The translations under genes and the position numbers were made by a program. A DNA stretch of 64,000 bases from an uncultured Opitutales bacterium. Its GTDB lineage: Bacteria > Verrucomicrobiota > Verrucomicrobiia > Opitutales > Seribacteraceae. Location: positions 62,001-126,000 of the forward strand of contig CALSTX010000005.1 of NCBI GenBank assembly GCA_943789375.1, in the 5' to 3' direction. The notes under the pieces were generated by a model. That model was not told where the DNA came from. It saw only the letters and a list, made by a program, of their open reading frames with translations, and made no database searches. Below are positions 39,373 through 49,476 of the stretch, piece by piece (the first letter of the stretch is position 1; each line of letters starts with the position of its first letter).

Positions 39373-39919
39373 TAGATTCCCTAATCACGGTTACACTTTT
39401 ACCACCTAAATCTTTCAGGAACGCAGGGGTAGCCTGGTCATCAAACTTTGAATCTTCGATCTCAATCACTACCATAAATTTATCATCACCAGTTTTGCCA
39501 AATTTCGGATGTTCAAAAACGGCATGATTGTGTTGGGGTAAACGATTCAAAAAAAACATTCCAAATAATGTGCCAAATGCGGCGAAGAGGATGGTAAGTT
39601 CGTAAAAAACTGGAAAAGGGTAAATTGGGCTGAAATAAGGCTTTCCTCCAACAATTAATGGGTAATCAAAAGCATTCATAAACCAGACCAAAAGCATGCC
39701 CGTAAAAAAACCTGTTACTCCACCCAAAAGAGTAAAGCACGGAACTTTTGATCTTCCGACGCCCATTTGGGCATCAAGACCATGGACAGGAATCGGGGTG
39801 TAGCACTCCCAATTTTGATAACCTTCCTCACGAATCTTGCCAGCAGCAACATAAATATCTTTGGCCGAATTGAAAGTGGCTGATATACCGTATTTGATCT
39901 CCATCGTCTTAGTCGTCAT
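39365..39919 (-). CDS. actD: Alternative complex III subunit ActD (DUF3341)
   Basis: 184 residues. Start region IKYGISATFNSAKDIYVAAG and NWECYTPIPVHGLDAQMGV match DUF3341; two membrane helices follow (LGGVTGFFTGMLLVWFMNA; FYELTILFAAFGTLFGMFFL), then the ending HPKFGKTGDDKFMVVIEIED. ActD is a peripheral/two-span subunit between ActC and ActF on the cytoplasmic side. It lies 6 bases after actC in the standard act order. Confidence 0.93.
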   Translation of the reverse strand: MTTKTMEIKYGISATFNSAKDIYVAAGKIREEGYQNWECYTPIPVHGLDAQMGVGRSKVPCFTLLGGVTGFFTGMLLVWFMNAFDYPLIVGGKPYFSPIYPFPVFYELTILFAAFGTLFGMFFLNRLPQHNHAVFEHPKFGKTGDDKFMVVIEIEDSKFDDQATPAFLKDLGGKSVTVIRESID

Positions 39920-39925
39920 AGCGAA

Positions 39926-41350
39926 TTAAGAATGTTTTCCTCCGTGCGGGTCAGCTTGTGGCATAACTGATTTTACTTCAGCGAGAGGCATTAATGGAAG
40001 AAATCTAAGGAAAAGGAGGAAAAGGATGGAGAAAAAGCCAAAAGTACCGAAGAAGGTGAAAATGTCGACAACAGTAGGCGAGTAATAACCCCAGCTAGAA
40101 GGTAAGAAATCACGGGACAGTGTCGTGTTAGCGATAACGAAGCGCTCAAACCACATGCCGACATTTACAAAGATAGATATCACCCAAACAAGTGGGGTAT
40201 TTTCGCGAATTTTCTTGAACCAGAATAGTTGCGGGCAAATTACATTGCAAGATACCATAATCCAATAGGACCACCAGTAGTTACCGAAAGCACGGTTGAT
40301 GAAAGCAAAGCCCTCGTAGGAATTTGCTCCATACCATGCGATAAAAAACTCCATGGAATAGGCGTAGCCAACCATGCTTCCTGTAGCCAAAGTTATCTTA
40401 CACATGTTGTCTATATGTGTCTGGGTAATGAGGTCATGAAGACCAAAAACAGCCCTCAAAGGAAGGAGTAATGTAAGAACCATCCCGAAACCAGAAAATA
40501 TCGCTCCGGCAACGAAATAAGGTGGGAATATCGTTGTGTGCCAGCCAGGTAAATTGGCCACCGCAAAGTCAAAAGATACTATTGTATGAACAGAGAGAAC
40601 AAGGGGAGTCGACAGGCCGGCTAATAACAAATAGGCCATCTCAAAGTTTCGCCAATGATTGTTAGCATTTCGCCAACCCATCGCAAGAAAGCCATAAAAG
40701 TATTTTCTCCATGTCTCTTTAGCGCGATCTCGAAGAACAGCAAGATCAGGGATCATCCCCATATACCAAAAAAGGATCGAAACAGTAAAGTAGGTAGAAA
40801 CAGCGAAAACATCCCACTCAAGTGGACTCCTGAAATTAGGCCATATTGCATTAGCATTGGGTAAAGGAAATAGCCACCAAGCAAACCATACACGGCCCAC
40901 ATGGAAAAGAGGGAAAATTCCCGCACACATAACGGCAAAGACAGTCATAGCCTCAGAACCCCTGTTGATAGAGGTTCTCCACTTTTGCTTGAGTAAGCAA
41001 AGGATGGCAGAAATTAGAGTTCCTGCGTGACCGATACCAATCCAAAAAACAAAATTAACGATAGCCCAACCCCAATTCACTGGATTGTTATTACCCCAAA
41101 CCCCAACGCCCGTTGAGACCAAATATATGAGTCCCATACCGGTAAAACTTGCAATAATCATTGCAGTGATAAAACACCACCACCACCAGGTAGGAGTTTT
41201 ACCTTCAACGATGCCGCAAATTTTTTCTGTGACCCAGTTGAAACTGCGGTTGTTTAAAACAAGTGGAGGTTCATTCCACGGGGCAGGATTAACCTTGTCC
41301 AGTATAGCTGGGCGATCTTCAGTCGAGTCGGTATTTGAAAGAGTTGCCAT
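39926..41350 (-). CDS. actC: Alternative complex III quinol-binding subunit ActC (NrfD/PsrC family)
   Basis: 474 residues with about ten membrane helices and the NrfD/PsrC pattern. Recognisable parts are [57 protein letters not shown] and [17 protein letters not shown]. ActC binds menaquinol or ubiquinol at the periplasmic side next to the ActB clusters. The frame is intact, unlike those of actB and actF on either side. It starts 2 bases after the actB stop. Confidence 0.95.
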   Translation of the reverse strand: MATLSNTDSTEDRPAILDKVNPAPWNEPPLVLNNRSFNWVTEKICGIVEGKTPTWWWWCFITAMIIASFTGMGLIYLVSTGVGVWGNNNPVNWGWAIVNFVFWIGIGHAGTLISAILCLLKQKWRTSINRGSEAMTVFAVMCAGIFPLFHVGRVWFAWWLFPLPNANAIWPNFRSPLEWDVFAVSTYFTVSILFWYMGMIPDLAVLRDRAKETWRKYFYGFLAMGWRNANNHWRNFEMAYLLLAGLSTPLVLSVHTIVSFDFAVANLPGWHTTIFPPYFVAGAIFSGFGMVLTLLLPLRAVFGLHDLITQTHIDNMCKITLATGSMVGYAYSMEFFIAWYGANSYEGFAFINRAFGNYWWSYWIMVSCNVICPQLFWFKKIRENTPLVWVISIFVNVGMWFERFVIANTTLSRDFLPSSWGYYSPTVVDIFTFFGTFGFFSILFLLFLRFLPLMPLAEVKSVMPQADPHGGKHS

Positions 41351-41352
41351 GA

Positions 41353-44300
41353 TTAATGCTGACTTGAATGCCCCTCATCGTGGTGACTTGGGTGAGCTTT
41401 ATCGTGATACTCACGAGCAGAGTGAGGAGAGACCGCATGATCCGGCATATGAGGATTTGGATTCCGAACTTTCGCGAGAAATGTTGTCCGGGGTCGAGTG
41501 CTTAGGTATCCTAATACAGAATAGTCGCGTGGATTGGTTTTTAGTTTACTTACTTCACTTTCGGGATCAGAAATATCTCCGAAAACGATGGCATCGGTTG
41601 GGCAAACTTGTTGGCAAGCAGTTTGGATCCCACCATCTGCAACCTTCAACTCACTACGATCCAGAACAAGATCTTTTCCGTCTTTGCCTGTATCGAGTGT
41701 TTTGCTTCTTTGGGCTTTTACTTTTGAACGAATCTTAGACTCCTGAATACGCTGAGTACAATAGGTACATTTTTCCATAACCCCGCGCATTCTGACCGTA
41801 ACATCAGGGTTTTTACCCATAGCTGAAACTGGGTCATTTTCCTCACCTAATGGACCTTTATAAACTTCATCGGTTTTTCTCTTGTTCCAATCAAAAAAGT
41901 TAAACCTACGAACTTTGTATGGACAGTTATTGGCACAATATCGCGTACCAACACAACGATTGTAAGCCATCGCATTTAGACCTTCTTCATCGTGAACCGT
42001 AGCATTTACTGGGCAAACCGTTTCGCAAGGGGCTGTTTCACAGTGCATACAAGCAACACCTTGGAAAGAAACTTGAACATCGGATGGTAATTCTGCTCCA
42101 TCCCTTTGAGTTGAACTGAAGTAGCGATCAAGGCGTATCCAGTGCATTTCCCTACCACGTAAAACCTGATCTTTTCCAACTACTGGAATATTATTCTCGC
42201 TTTGGCATGCCACAACGCATGCGCTGCAACCAGTGCATTGATTTAGGTCGATTGACATCCCCCACTGGTGCAAACCGTGTTCTTCTGATTTCTCATAATT
42301 ATGATCAGGATGTTCATAAGAAGAGTTTCCACGAGGAGTTGTTTGTGACTTAAATACCAGGTCTTTATCCAAGTCTTTACCATATATAGGAGGAGAATGA
42401 GACTCGGCTCCCATGTGATGGGCAAATGAAGTATCGGATTTGTATTCATCCGCATTCGCTTCCCTGACAATTGCGCGTCCTTCCATAGACCAATGTTCTT
42501 GAACATTTGCTAAGGTTTTGTAGTTACCGGTTGGAGAACAGGGTTGCGCTTTGTGAGAATCCTGCTTTCACCAAAATGAATTAAACTTGAGGCATCGTAG
42601 CCAAGATCATTACCAACACGACCAGTGTGTTTTCTTCCGAATCCTATGGAAGCCACGACAGTAAAGTCAGCGAGACCAGGCTGTACATAAACAGGACCTG
42701 AAACGCTGTGGTGATTGTCTACATTCAGAGTTACAATAGGCGCCCTTTTGCTTGCCGTTTTCGAAAACAGCTGCGTCTGGGGCAATTTGCCCACTTTCGT
42801 TCAACACTGGTTGGTTTTTGGCAAGAGTCCAAGATTTGGGTACTTGGGATTCTAAAAGTTTTGCCAATACTGGGCTGATAAGAAGCGCATTATCCCAAGT
42901 CAACTTGGATATGGAGGTCAGGGCACTCAAGCATCCAACCATTATTAGAAAATCTCCCTATCCCATGTGTGAAAGTCAGGAGTAAGCAGCACCTCAAGAG
43001 AAGATTCATCTATGCGGATACTGTTAGGTTTTGAAGTCTTTAAAATGGCTGAAACATCAGGGGATTCTGACTTGAAATTCTGTTTTGTTTTGTGGACGCC
43101 AATGCGAAGAAAATCATCAAACGAGATGCCTGTAGAATTTACCTTATTGTATGGCAGAAAACTGTCAGATCGTGAGAAGAGTTGGTATTACTTGCTATTG
43201 AAGACAGTAGTTCTATGTCAGAAAGGGTGTCATAGAGAGGCGCAATCAGAGGTTGGGTGGGAACAATGCAGGATCGATCCCAAGAATAACCTATGTCCCA
43301 ACTTTCTAAAAAATGTGATTGACCAATATGATGCTGGCAAAGCTGAGAAGTCTCATCAATTGCATGTCCTAGGTGGACGGAATTTTCAATTTTGCCTAAA
43401 AGTTTACCCAACCCTGAATTTGGGCAATTGAAAATAGGATTACCACCAAGAACGATGATCGACTTTACAAGACCATTATCAACATCTGTAGATAAATCTG
43501 CAAAAGAGTAGCTCGATCTCTTGGGAACAGGCAAGTAGTTAAGGCAAGTACCAATAGAACCAAGTGATTGGTTTATAGCAAAGGCCAATAAATGAAGGCT
43601 TTTACTTTGGTGCAATCCTGGCAAAACAACTGAGTTTTTCGGCTCTTTAAGTAAATCCTTTGCACACTCTGAAATCCAGCTTGTGTCAACATTAGCTTCA
43701 CCACCAATTTTCAACAAGTGGGAAATGAGCTCTGTATCTTTGCTCTTCTGAAGCTTGAGAATTTCTGCGTAAAAAAGAGCTGCAAAAGCATCCATTTGCG
43801 AAGATGACAGTCTTAGCCTGTGATCGGCAACTCCACCTGTAAGCGTGAGGTCAGACTCCACTGAGTACAGACGGTTCATATTGCCGGCGTCAGAGGCGTT
43901 AAGAACTTTTCTACCAGACATAAACTGGCGAGAATTGATGATAGAATTAGGTTCCCGGTTTCCAAGGAAATCGCAATCCAAGGATAGCACTTTGCTCGCC
44001 TTGCTTAGTTTCGGTAAAAGACGGAGGTTCTTCGGTAACTTAAGTGATGAAGCTAAGGAAGACTCAGGCAAAAAAGGATCAATTGGTTCGTATTCAAGAT
44101 GCTTTGCTCCGCCCGATACAAGTTTTGAAATCAAATCTTCCCTGATAAGTGAATCAGAAGAATCTGTAATTATTGCTAATCCACCTTCATTGGGCCAGTC
44201 TGAGATTTTTGAAAGCAAAGAAGATGTGGATACTTTCTTCCAGCGGACAGAACTGTCCTTGCCCTGCCGCAGGGTTTCACGAGTAAAAGATCCTTTTGCA

Positions 44301-44746
44301 CGATCCGGGTCGTATAGGTCAAGAACAGAAGCCTGAGAGTAAATGTCGGTGCTACCACCTGATTTTGTGAAGGACGGATTACCTTCAATTTTGGTTGGTC
44401 TACCTTGGTGACTCTCAGCAATAAGAGGGGCAAAACCAAAAGGTGTAGGGCGGGATGTCGCGTAGAAGCTGGGAATACCAGGGATTAATTCTTCAGGGCT
44501 TTTACCGTAAGGAAGTATAGTATGCTCGGGTCTCCTGCAACCAGCCATGCCAAGGCCTGCTAGACCGAACGATGCGGCCATAGTTTTCAAAAAGCCACGG
44601 CGTTGAACATTGTCTAAAAGTTCTGCCCCTTCAGGAAACTCTTTACCGACCCATGAACGAAATTCAGAAGTTTCCGCTAACTCATCGAGGCTCTTCCAGT
44701 ATTGCTTTCCTGAAAGCAGGGGTAGACTATCATTTTCTTTAATCAT
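41353..44746 (-). CDS. actB: Alternative complex III iron-sulfur subunit ActB, frameshifted as sequenced
   Basis: About 1130 codons, the usual ActB size. The N-terminal half (44746-43139) is the molybdopterin-oxidoreductase-like domain with twin-arginine-like/lipobox start ending [18 protein letters not shown]. The C-terminal half (42486-41353) carries the clusters: [55 protein letters not shown] and CTYC with [11 protein letters not shown]. Between 43160 and 42530 the reading changes frame about five times, each fixed by one base in a homopolymer, with family similarity kept ([34 protein letters not shown]). Probably a low-quality stretch rather than a dead gene. Confidence 0.88.
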
Positions 44747-45483
44747 CTATGGCAACCAGTACAGCTGAGTGGAGGGTTTACACCCCAATTGTTTTTGAGT
44801 TCTAACCCAGCATGAATTTGGGCTAAATCGGGATCTTCATCAGGTTCTGTCGGAGCAGACCAAGATAGATTAGTAACTTCACTGTTGGGGCGTAATGCCA
44901 TTTCAGGATTACGATGGCATTCCAGGCAAAAAGCCATACTGAGATGCTTTGCATGATACACCTCTTCCATCTCATCAATGCGACCGTGACACTCAACGCA
45001 ACTAACCCCGCGGTTTACATGAATAGCGTGATTGAAGTAAACATAATCTGGAGCTTTGTGAACTCGTACCCAGGGTACAGATGGACCTGAAGTGAGAAGA
45101 CCATCGCCATTCACATCTTCCTCTTCGGATAGCTTGCCATCCCGGTTTGAGTCTTCGCCGAAGTAAGACTCACGAACTACCTCAAGTAAGGGTGAATCCG
45201 ATTTAACATTTTTGTGGCAAGACATGCAGACATTAGCGGAGGGGATATTTGCGTGCGAAGATTTTTCAACTCCGTGATGGCAATATCTGCAATCAAGTCC
45301 AAGTTGCCCAGCATGAAAACTGTGGTCATAAGGAACGGGTTGCGTAGGCTGGTAACCGACACGCGTATACTTAGGGGTGGCGTAATATGTGATCGCTGCA
45401 ACAACCCCGCCACCAAGAAGCCCCAAAGCAATAATAAGCTTGATCGGAATGGTGTTAGACCACTTAGGAAATAAGTTCCTCAC
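44743..45483 (-). CDS. actA: Alternative complex III pentaheme cytochrome ActA, with EF-hand-like insertion
   Basis: 246 residues, GTG start, with an N-terminal anchor (IKLIIALGLLGGGVVAAITY) and five CxxCH heme sites: C65RYCH, C86MSCH, C162VECH, C187LECH and C241TGCH. This is the normal heme count for ActA, which takes electrons from ActB and ActE in the periplasm. Between residues 110 and 135, where other ActA proteins have a short loop before the conserved VRVHKAPDYVYFNH, lies a 12-residue EF-hand loop (DSNRDGKLSEEE, residues 111-122) and a second half-loop (DVNGDG). First gene of the respiratory operon. Confidence 0.95.
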   Translation of the reverse strand: MRNLFPKWSNTIPIKLIIALGLLGGGVVAAITYYATPKYTRVGYQPTQPVPYDHSFHAGQLGLDCRYCHHGVEKSSHANIPSANVCMSCHKNVKSDSPLLEVVRESYFGEDSNRDGKLSEEEDVNGDGLLTSGPSVPWVRVHKAPDYVYFNHAIHVNRGVSCVECHGRIDEMEEVYHAKHLSMAFCLECHRNPEMALRPNSEVTNLSWSAPTEPDEDPDLAQIHAGLELKNNWGVNPPLSCTGCHR

Positions 45484-45623
45484 TTGCGAGAAATATAAGA
45501 ATTAAAAACGGACACGGAAATTTGTTTAGGCTAGGATCCGAAGATGCACAATATTAAAATATCTTAACCACTACTATTAATAAAACTTAATAAAAATTAT
45601 TAGCTCGGTTTCACATGGGGAGT

Positions 45624-45652
45624 TTGCTTGAATATTCGAATTAAAAATTATT
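45624..45652 (+). promoter_or_regulatory. Candidate sigma-70 promoter for the FAD oxidoreductase
   Basis: TTGCTT at 45624-45629 and ATTATT at 45647-45652 with a 17-base spacer, inside the 177-base AT-rich divergent gap between actA and the FAD oxidoreductase. The TTG start at 45661 would be at or next to the transcription start. No other gene or RNA is visible in the gap. Confidence 0.3.
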
Positions 45653-45660
45653 AAAAAAAT

Positions 45661-47853
45661 TTGAAAGTATCATCAGAAAGAAAAGATGTTGTAGTTATTG
45701 GGGGTGGCTTTGCAGGGGTCTGTGCGGCAATCTCGGCGGCGAGGAAAGGTGTAAATGTTGCCATCTTGGTCCCGGATTCCACCTTGGGAAATCTTCTAAA
45801 TCAACATTCAAAATTTCCTGCAGCAATTGAGGCAGAAAACTGCTTTCCTCACCCGAGGGAGGGTGGGATTTATGAAGAACTATATTTGAGGATTTTGAGA
45901 GACAATCAAGAAGGTACTCATTTGGGGCAATCAAGAGTATTACAGGAAATCGTAAGAAATGAAAAAAGGGTATCTCTTTTTTTAAACTGTCTTCCTCTGA
46001 AAATAGAGCTGACACCCGATGAAAGTTCGATTCGCTCTCTTCTGGTATTTGACCCGACTTGTTTGCACCAGAGGATTTTTAAAAGTAAATTCTTCATTGA
46101 TTGTACAGCTAATTCTCAAATGGCGTGTCTAACTTCTGCCGTTATTCCCGTCGAGTATGATCAATCGCAAAGTATCAAAAAGTCAGTTGGCTTACCTCAA
46201 AAACTTTCCAGCGTCATATCTCTTCGTAAAGGAACAAAGGACATGCCTTTCTGCGTACCGAAATGGATTGCCTGGCAGTGGGAGGAGAATTCATTACTTG
46301 CAAAGGTCGACCTGATGGAATCATTGGAAATTTCCCTGGAGGGAGAGCATTTAATTGAATGGCATGGCCCATCGCATTCTGGCTTGATATCATCGGAAGC
46401 TCTTGCTTGGTGTGCATGGGATTACCTTAAAAACAGGTCCCCTATCTCAGAACTTCTTCAACCTTATTATGTCGAAAGTATTTCTTATCATGCAGTTTTG
46501 GGGAAGAAATACAGAGGGAGTAGTGTTTTTGATTTAAAAACCTGTAATATTTTAGCCGGAAAATCTTATCCTGATTCCGTTGCCGTTGCTTATACTCCCC
46601 TCCCCTCTGCTGAAAGTTTGCAGTTTTCCACTAGAAATCAAGTCGCTATAGCTGAGCCATTCGAGATCCCACTCAGAAGTCTCAGGGCTGAAAAGATCCG
46701 TAACTTATTTTGGGTAGGTGACAATATTTTTAGTCCATCGGAAATACACTTATCCTTGGTTCATACCCCCACCCTCTCAAATCTTGGAAGTGCATGTGGA
46801 GTCGCAACAGCCCTGCTCTGTAATGCTGATAGAGATTTCTCTGATCAGTCTTTTTTTAAGGATGTACAAAAAAATCTGAATCGCAATAACCAGCAAACGA
46901 CAATACCAAATCAGGCTGATCTAGAAAATAAAGCACTCAGCTCTACAGTTACAGCTTCATCTACTTTTTTATCAAGTACCAAGGATTTTGAGGCAAATTG
47001 TAGCATTTCATTTTTAGACCATTGTCTTCTGCAGATCCCCATCCTGACACCTGAAATTAAACTGATTGAAGCGTTTCTAGAATTTCAATGTGAGACAATC
47101 GTTGAGATCAAGCTTTTGGAGGGCTCCTCCCAAAACTCAGCATTCCCGGGCAAATGCTTAATAAGCGACAGAATTACTTTTAAACCGCAGAAAGTAGGTA
47201 AACAAATCCTACCACTCGAGAGTAAAATTGGTAAACCCGGTTGGCATTTCCTGGAACTACAGGCAGATGAAAAATTTGGCATCCAACTTGAAGGAAATAC
47301 TCCATATGGAATTTTTCTGCACAGTAAAAATAATTTATTAAAAAGTAAAATCAAGAATCCTTATTCTCCATTCCATCCTATCAAAGCGGGAGCACCGTCT
47401 TTGCCTCAAGGACCAATGGTAAATTTTTCGCCGCATCAAGATCTGTTCACCGCCTCTAACTTAATCAATTCAGATGCACGACCAACCCATTCCCCAAATC
47501 TTTGGATTTCCCAAAAAACAAACTTCAAATATCCAGAATTTGTCGAATTAAACTGGCCATCTCCAATTGAAATTAATCATTTGGATATCACTTTTGATGG
47601 TGCATATAATTTCCATTTCCCAAGCTTTCCCCAAAGCTATGATAAGCACCTAATTCACTCCATTGTAAAAGATTACAATATCTACCTGATCGACGAGTCC
47701 AACCAATCAAGAAAAATACTTGAAATTCGGGATAACTACCAATCTTTCAACCACCACCAATTTGAAAATCTTTGCATTTTAGGGCTAGAAATTGAAATTT
47801 TATCGACACACGGATTGGATCGGGCACAAATCTATCAAATCCGTGTGTTCTAG
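45661..47853 (+). CDS. FAD-dependent oxidoreductase with C-terminal discoidin-like domain
   Basis: 730 residues from a TTG; no ATG lies nearby. The N-terminal dinucleotide fold is VVVIGGGFAGVCAAISAARK, and the fold closes with IRNLFWVGDNIF and HTPTLSNLGSACGVATALL, the pattern of the FAD_oxidored (PF12831) family. Residues ~440-560 form an unassigned beta-rich part; the last ~160 residues (NLINSDARPTHSPNLWISQ, FVELNWPSPIEINHLDITFD) look like an F5/8 type C (discoidin) carbohydrate-binding sandwich. No signal peptide is seen. Related proteins are numerous in Planctomycetota and Verrucomicrobiota and often linked to glycan use; substrate unknown. Confidence 0.75.
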   Translation: MKVSSERKDVVVIGGGFAGVCAAISAARKGVNVAILVPDSTLGNLLNQHSKFPAAIEAENCFPHPREGGIYEELYLRILRDNQEGTHLGQSRVLQEIVRNEKRVSLFLNCLPLKIELTPDESSIRSLLVFDPTCLHQRIFKSKFFIDCTANSQMACLTSAVIPVEYDQSQSIKKSVGLPQKLSSVISLRKGTKDMPFCVPKWIAWQWEENSLLAKVDLMESLEISLEGEHLIEWHGPSHSGLISSEALAWCAWDYLKNRSPISELLQPYYVESISYHAVLGKKYRGSSVFDLKTCNILAGKSYPDSVAVAYTPLPSAESLQFSTRNQVAIAEPFEIPLRSLRAEKIRNLFWVGDNIFSPSEIHLSLVHTPTLSNLGSACGVATALLCNADRDFSDQSFFKDVQKNLNRNNQQTTIPNQADLENKALSSTVTASSTFLSSTKDFEANCSISFLDHCLLQIPILTPEIKLIEAFLEFQCETIVEIKLLEGSSQNSAFPGKCLISDRITFKPQKVGKQILPLESKIGKPGWHFLELQADEKFGIQLEGNTPYGIFLHSKNNLLKSKIKNPYSPFHPIKAGAPSLPQGPMVNFSPHQDLFTASNLINSDARPTHSPNLWISQKTNFKYPEFVELNWPSPIEINHLDITFDGAYNFHFPSFPQSYDKHLIHSIVKDYNIYLIDESNQSRKILEIRDNYQSFNHHQFENLCILGLEIEILSTHGLDRAQIYQIRVF

Positions 47854-47929
47854 GCAATGCCTTCAATTGCAAATGTAAAATTATATCATTAGTACTTGCA
47901 TGATATGTGTTTTTGGAAAATAAGTAATT

Positions 47930-49282
47930 ATGAAAGTATTATCCGTATTTCTTAGGATACTAAGTACACTATCGCTGTTGGGGCTTTTAGCGGTCTTATG
48001 GCTGAAATGGGATACAAATAATTCTCAATCTAATGCATTTCTAGATGAGACATCGGAAAATGCCTATGCTATACTTCAATCAGAAAAGGAAGCTCAATGG
48101 AAAGACATATCCAACAAAATGACTGCTGTCTCAGATGTTTTTGAGGCGAATGAACAAATTTCTCCGGATGAAGATAATCCTCTCGAGCAGGCAATTATTG
48201 CACTGCGCAGTTCTGAAGACAAAATTCTTCGTAATCCAGAATACAGAGAAAACTTGGAGTCACTCTACAAAGAATACGGTCCTGAATCATTGGTTTGGGA
48301 TGCTGAAAGTAAGCAATGGAAAGAAAATCCAAACAAAAAACTCGAAGCACCTGCAGGTTTCAAAGATCCTTTTGAAGACGAAACAAAGTTTCCCAAAACA
48401 GATATTAAGAATGAAGATGGAACGGTGACCCTTGGTGTTTCCAGGCAAAATAGACTCCGAACGGTTGTCGGTATGCTCTACAAGGATCGTCATGACAAAT
48501 TTACCGAAATCAATAAACTACGCACTATGCTTGTAAACCGAGATGTAGAACTTAGAGAATTTCAAAACTTTTTTGCAAGAGAACAAGAAGAGCGGAAGAA
48601 ATTTGAAGATCAGGCTACAGACTTAATTGTTAAGGTTAAGGGTTTAGAGGAAGACCTTGAAAATGAACAAAAAGAGGCAGCCGCGTACAAGGAAGCCAGT
48701 ACTACCCAAATGAGTGTTCTTGAAGATCAGGTTGCTCAACTGCAACAAACTCAACAAGACGAACAAAAGCAATTTGAGGCAACACTTCAGCAAAATAATG
48801 AGGACCACAAAAGAGAGTTGAGTAAGGCAAATGCTGCTCTTGTGAAAGAATATAATCGCGGACGAGAAGATGCCACCACAGAGTTATTAGCTAAACAATC
48901 TGGAGGAGAAGCGGTCGACGAGGACAAGAAAATATTGGCGAATCCTTTCGTTGTTAAAACGAATGCTCCCCCAGTTTTATCTCAGTCTGAAATTATAGCG
49001 GTTAATCAATCAAGTAATATTTCTGAGATTGGTGCACCCTCTACTATTTCGAGAATTGATAGTAAAACTGGTATGATTCTTTTACCATTGGGGTTTGAGC
49101 GAGGTGTGGAACAGGGAAATGTTTTTACTCTGTGGAAAGACCAGCAGAAAGCTGCCCGAATAAGAGTACAAAGCTCCCAAGATGGTTTTTTGCTTGCTTA
49201 CATACTCCCACATTTTGGGACACCTAACAAATTAAGACCAGGAGATAACATTCATGTCGTTCCAGATGAAGAGAAACTTTAA
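47930..49282 (+). CDS. Membrane-anchored coiled-coil protein of unknown function
   Basis: 450 residues. One N-terminal membrane helix (FLRILSTLSLLGLLAVLWL), an acidic region, then a long coiled coil around residues 190-310 (Lys/Glu/Gln-rich, with regular leucines). The last ~100 residues form a compact domain (LPLGFERGVEQGNVFTLWKD; LAYILPHFGTPNKLRPGDNI) of beta type, resembling the ends of envelope coiled-coil proteins in Verrucomicrobiota. It overlaps or abuts a small lipoprotein gene. I do not recognise a function; a periplasmic spacer or scaffold is a guess. Confidence 0.65.
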   Translation: MKVLSVFLRILSTLSLLGLLAVLWLKWDTNNSQSNAFLDETSENAYAILQSEKEAQWKDISNKMTAVSDVFEANEQISPDEDNPLEQAIIALRSSEDKILRNPEYRENLESLYKEYGPESLVWDAESKQWKENPNKKLEAPAGFKDPFEDETKFPKTDIKNEDGTVTLGVSRQNRLRTVVGMLYKDRHDKFTEINKLRTMLVNRDVELREFQNFFAREQEERKKFEDQATDLIVKVKGLEEDLENEQKEAAAYKEASTTQMSVLEDQVAQLQQTQQDEQKQFEATLQQNNEDHKRELSKANAALVKEYNRGREDATTELLAKQSGGEAVDEDKKILANPFVVKTNAPPVLSQSEIIAVNQSSNISEIGAPSTISRIDSKTGMILLPLGFERGVEQGNVFTLWKDQQKAARIRVQSSQDGFLLAYILPHFGTPNKLRPGDNIHVVPDEEKL

Positions 49283-49460
49283 TCAAATGATTGCCTCAAT
49301 CTTTATAAAAGTGGTGAAAATATTTTTAGTATCATCCTTACTTTTTGGTTTATCTGGTTGCTTTACCGCTTCTCCAGATGATGACCGAATGCCTCAGGGT
49401 CGTCCAGCAAGCTGGGAATACAGCTTGCCTGGAGGGTTTGATCGCGGCGGTTTACGCTAA
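49266..49460 (+). CDS. Small putative lipoprotein
   Basis: About 64 residues from the ATG at 49266 (an ATG at 49254 would add four). The basic N-terminus, a hydrophobic stretch and the lipobox in VSSLLFGLSGCFT mark a signal peptidase II substrate. The mature part is only ~30 residues, with DDDRMPQGRPASWEYSLPGG. It overlaps the 3' end of the coiled-coil gene by 17 bases, so the two are translationally coupled and may form an envelope pair. Function unknown. Confidence 0.6.
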   Translation: MKRNFNQMIASIFIKVVKIFLVSSLLFGLSGCFTASPDDDRMPQGRPASWEYSLPGGFDRGGLR

Positions 49461-49476
49461 TTAAACTTTATAAAAG

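Noticed and set aside
43012..43431. Plus-strand open frame of 139 codons in the actB region
   Set aside because: The minus strand here translates to ActB-like sequence once single-base homopolymer errors are allowed; the plus frame has no recognisable features and is an antisense shadow.
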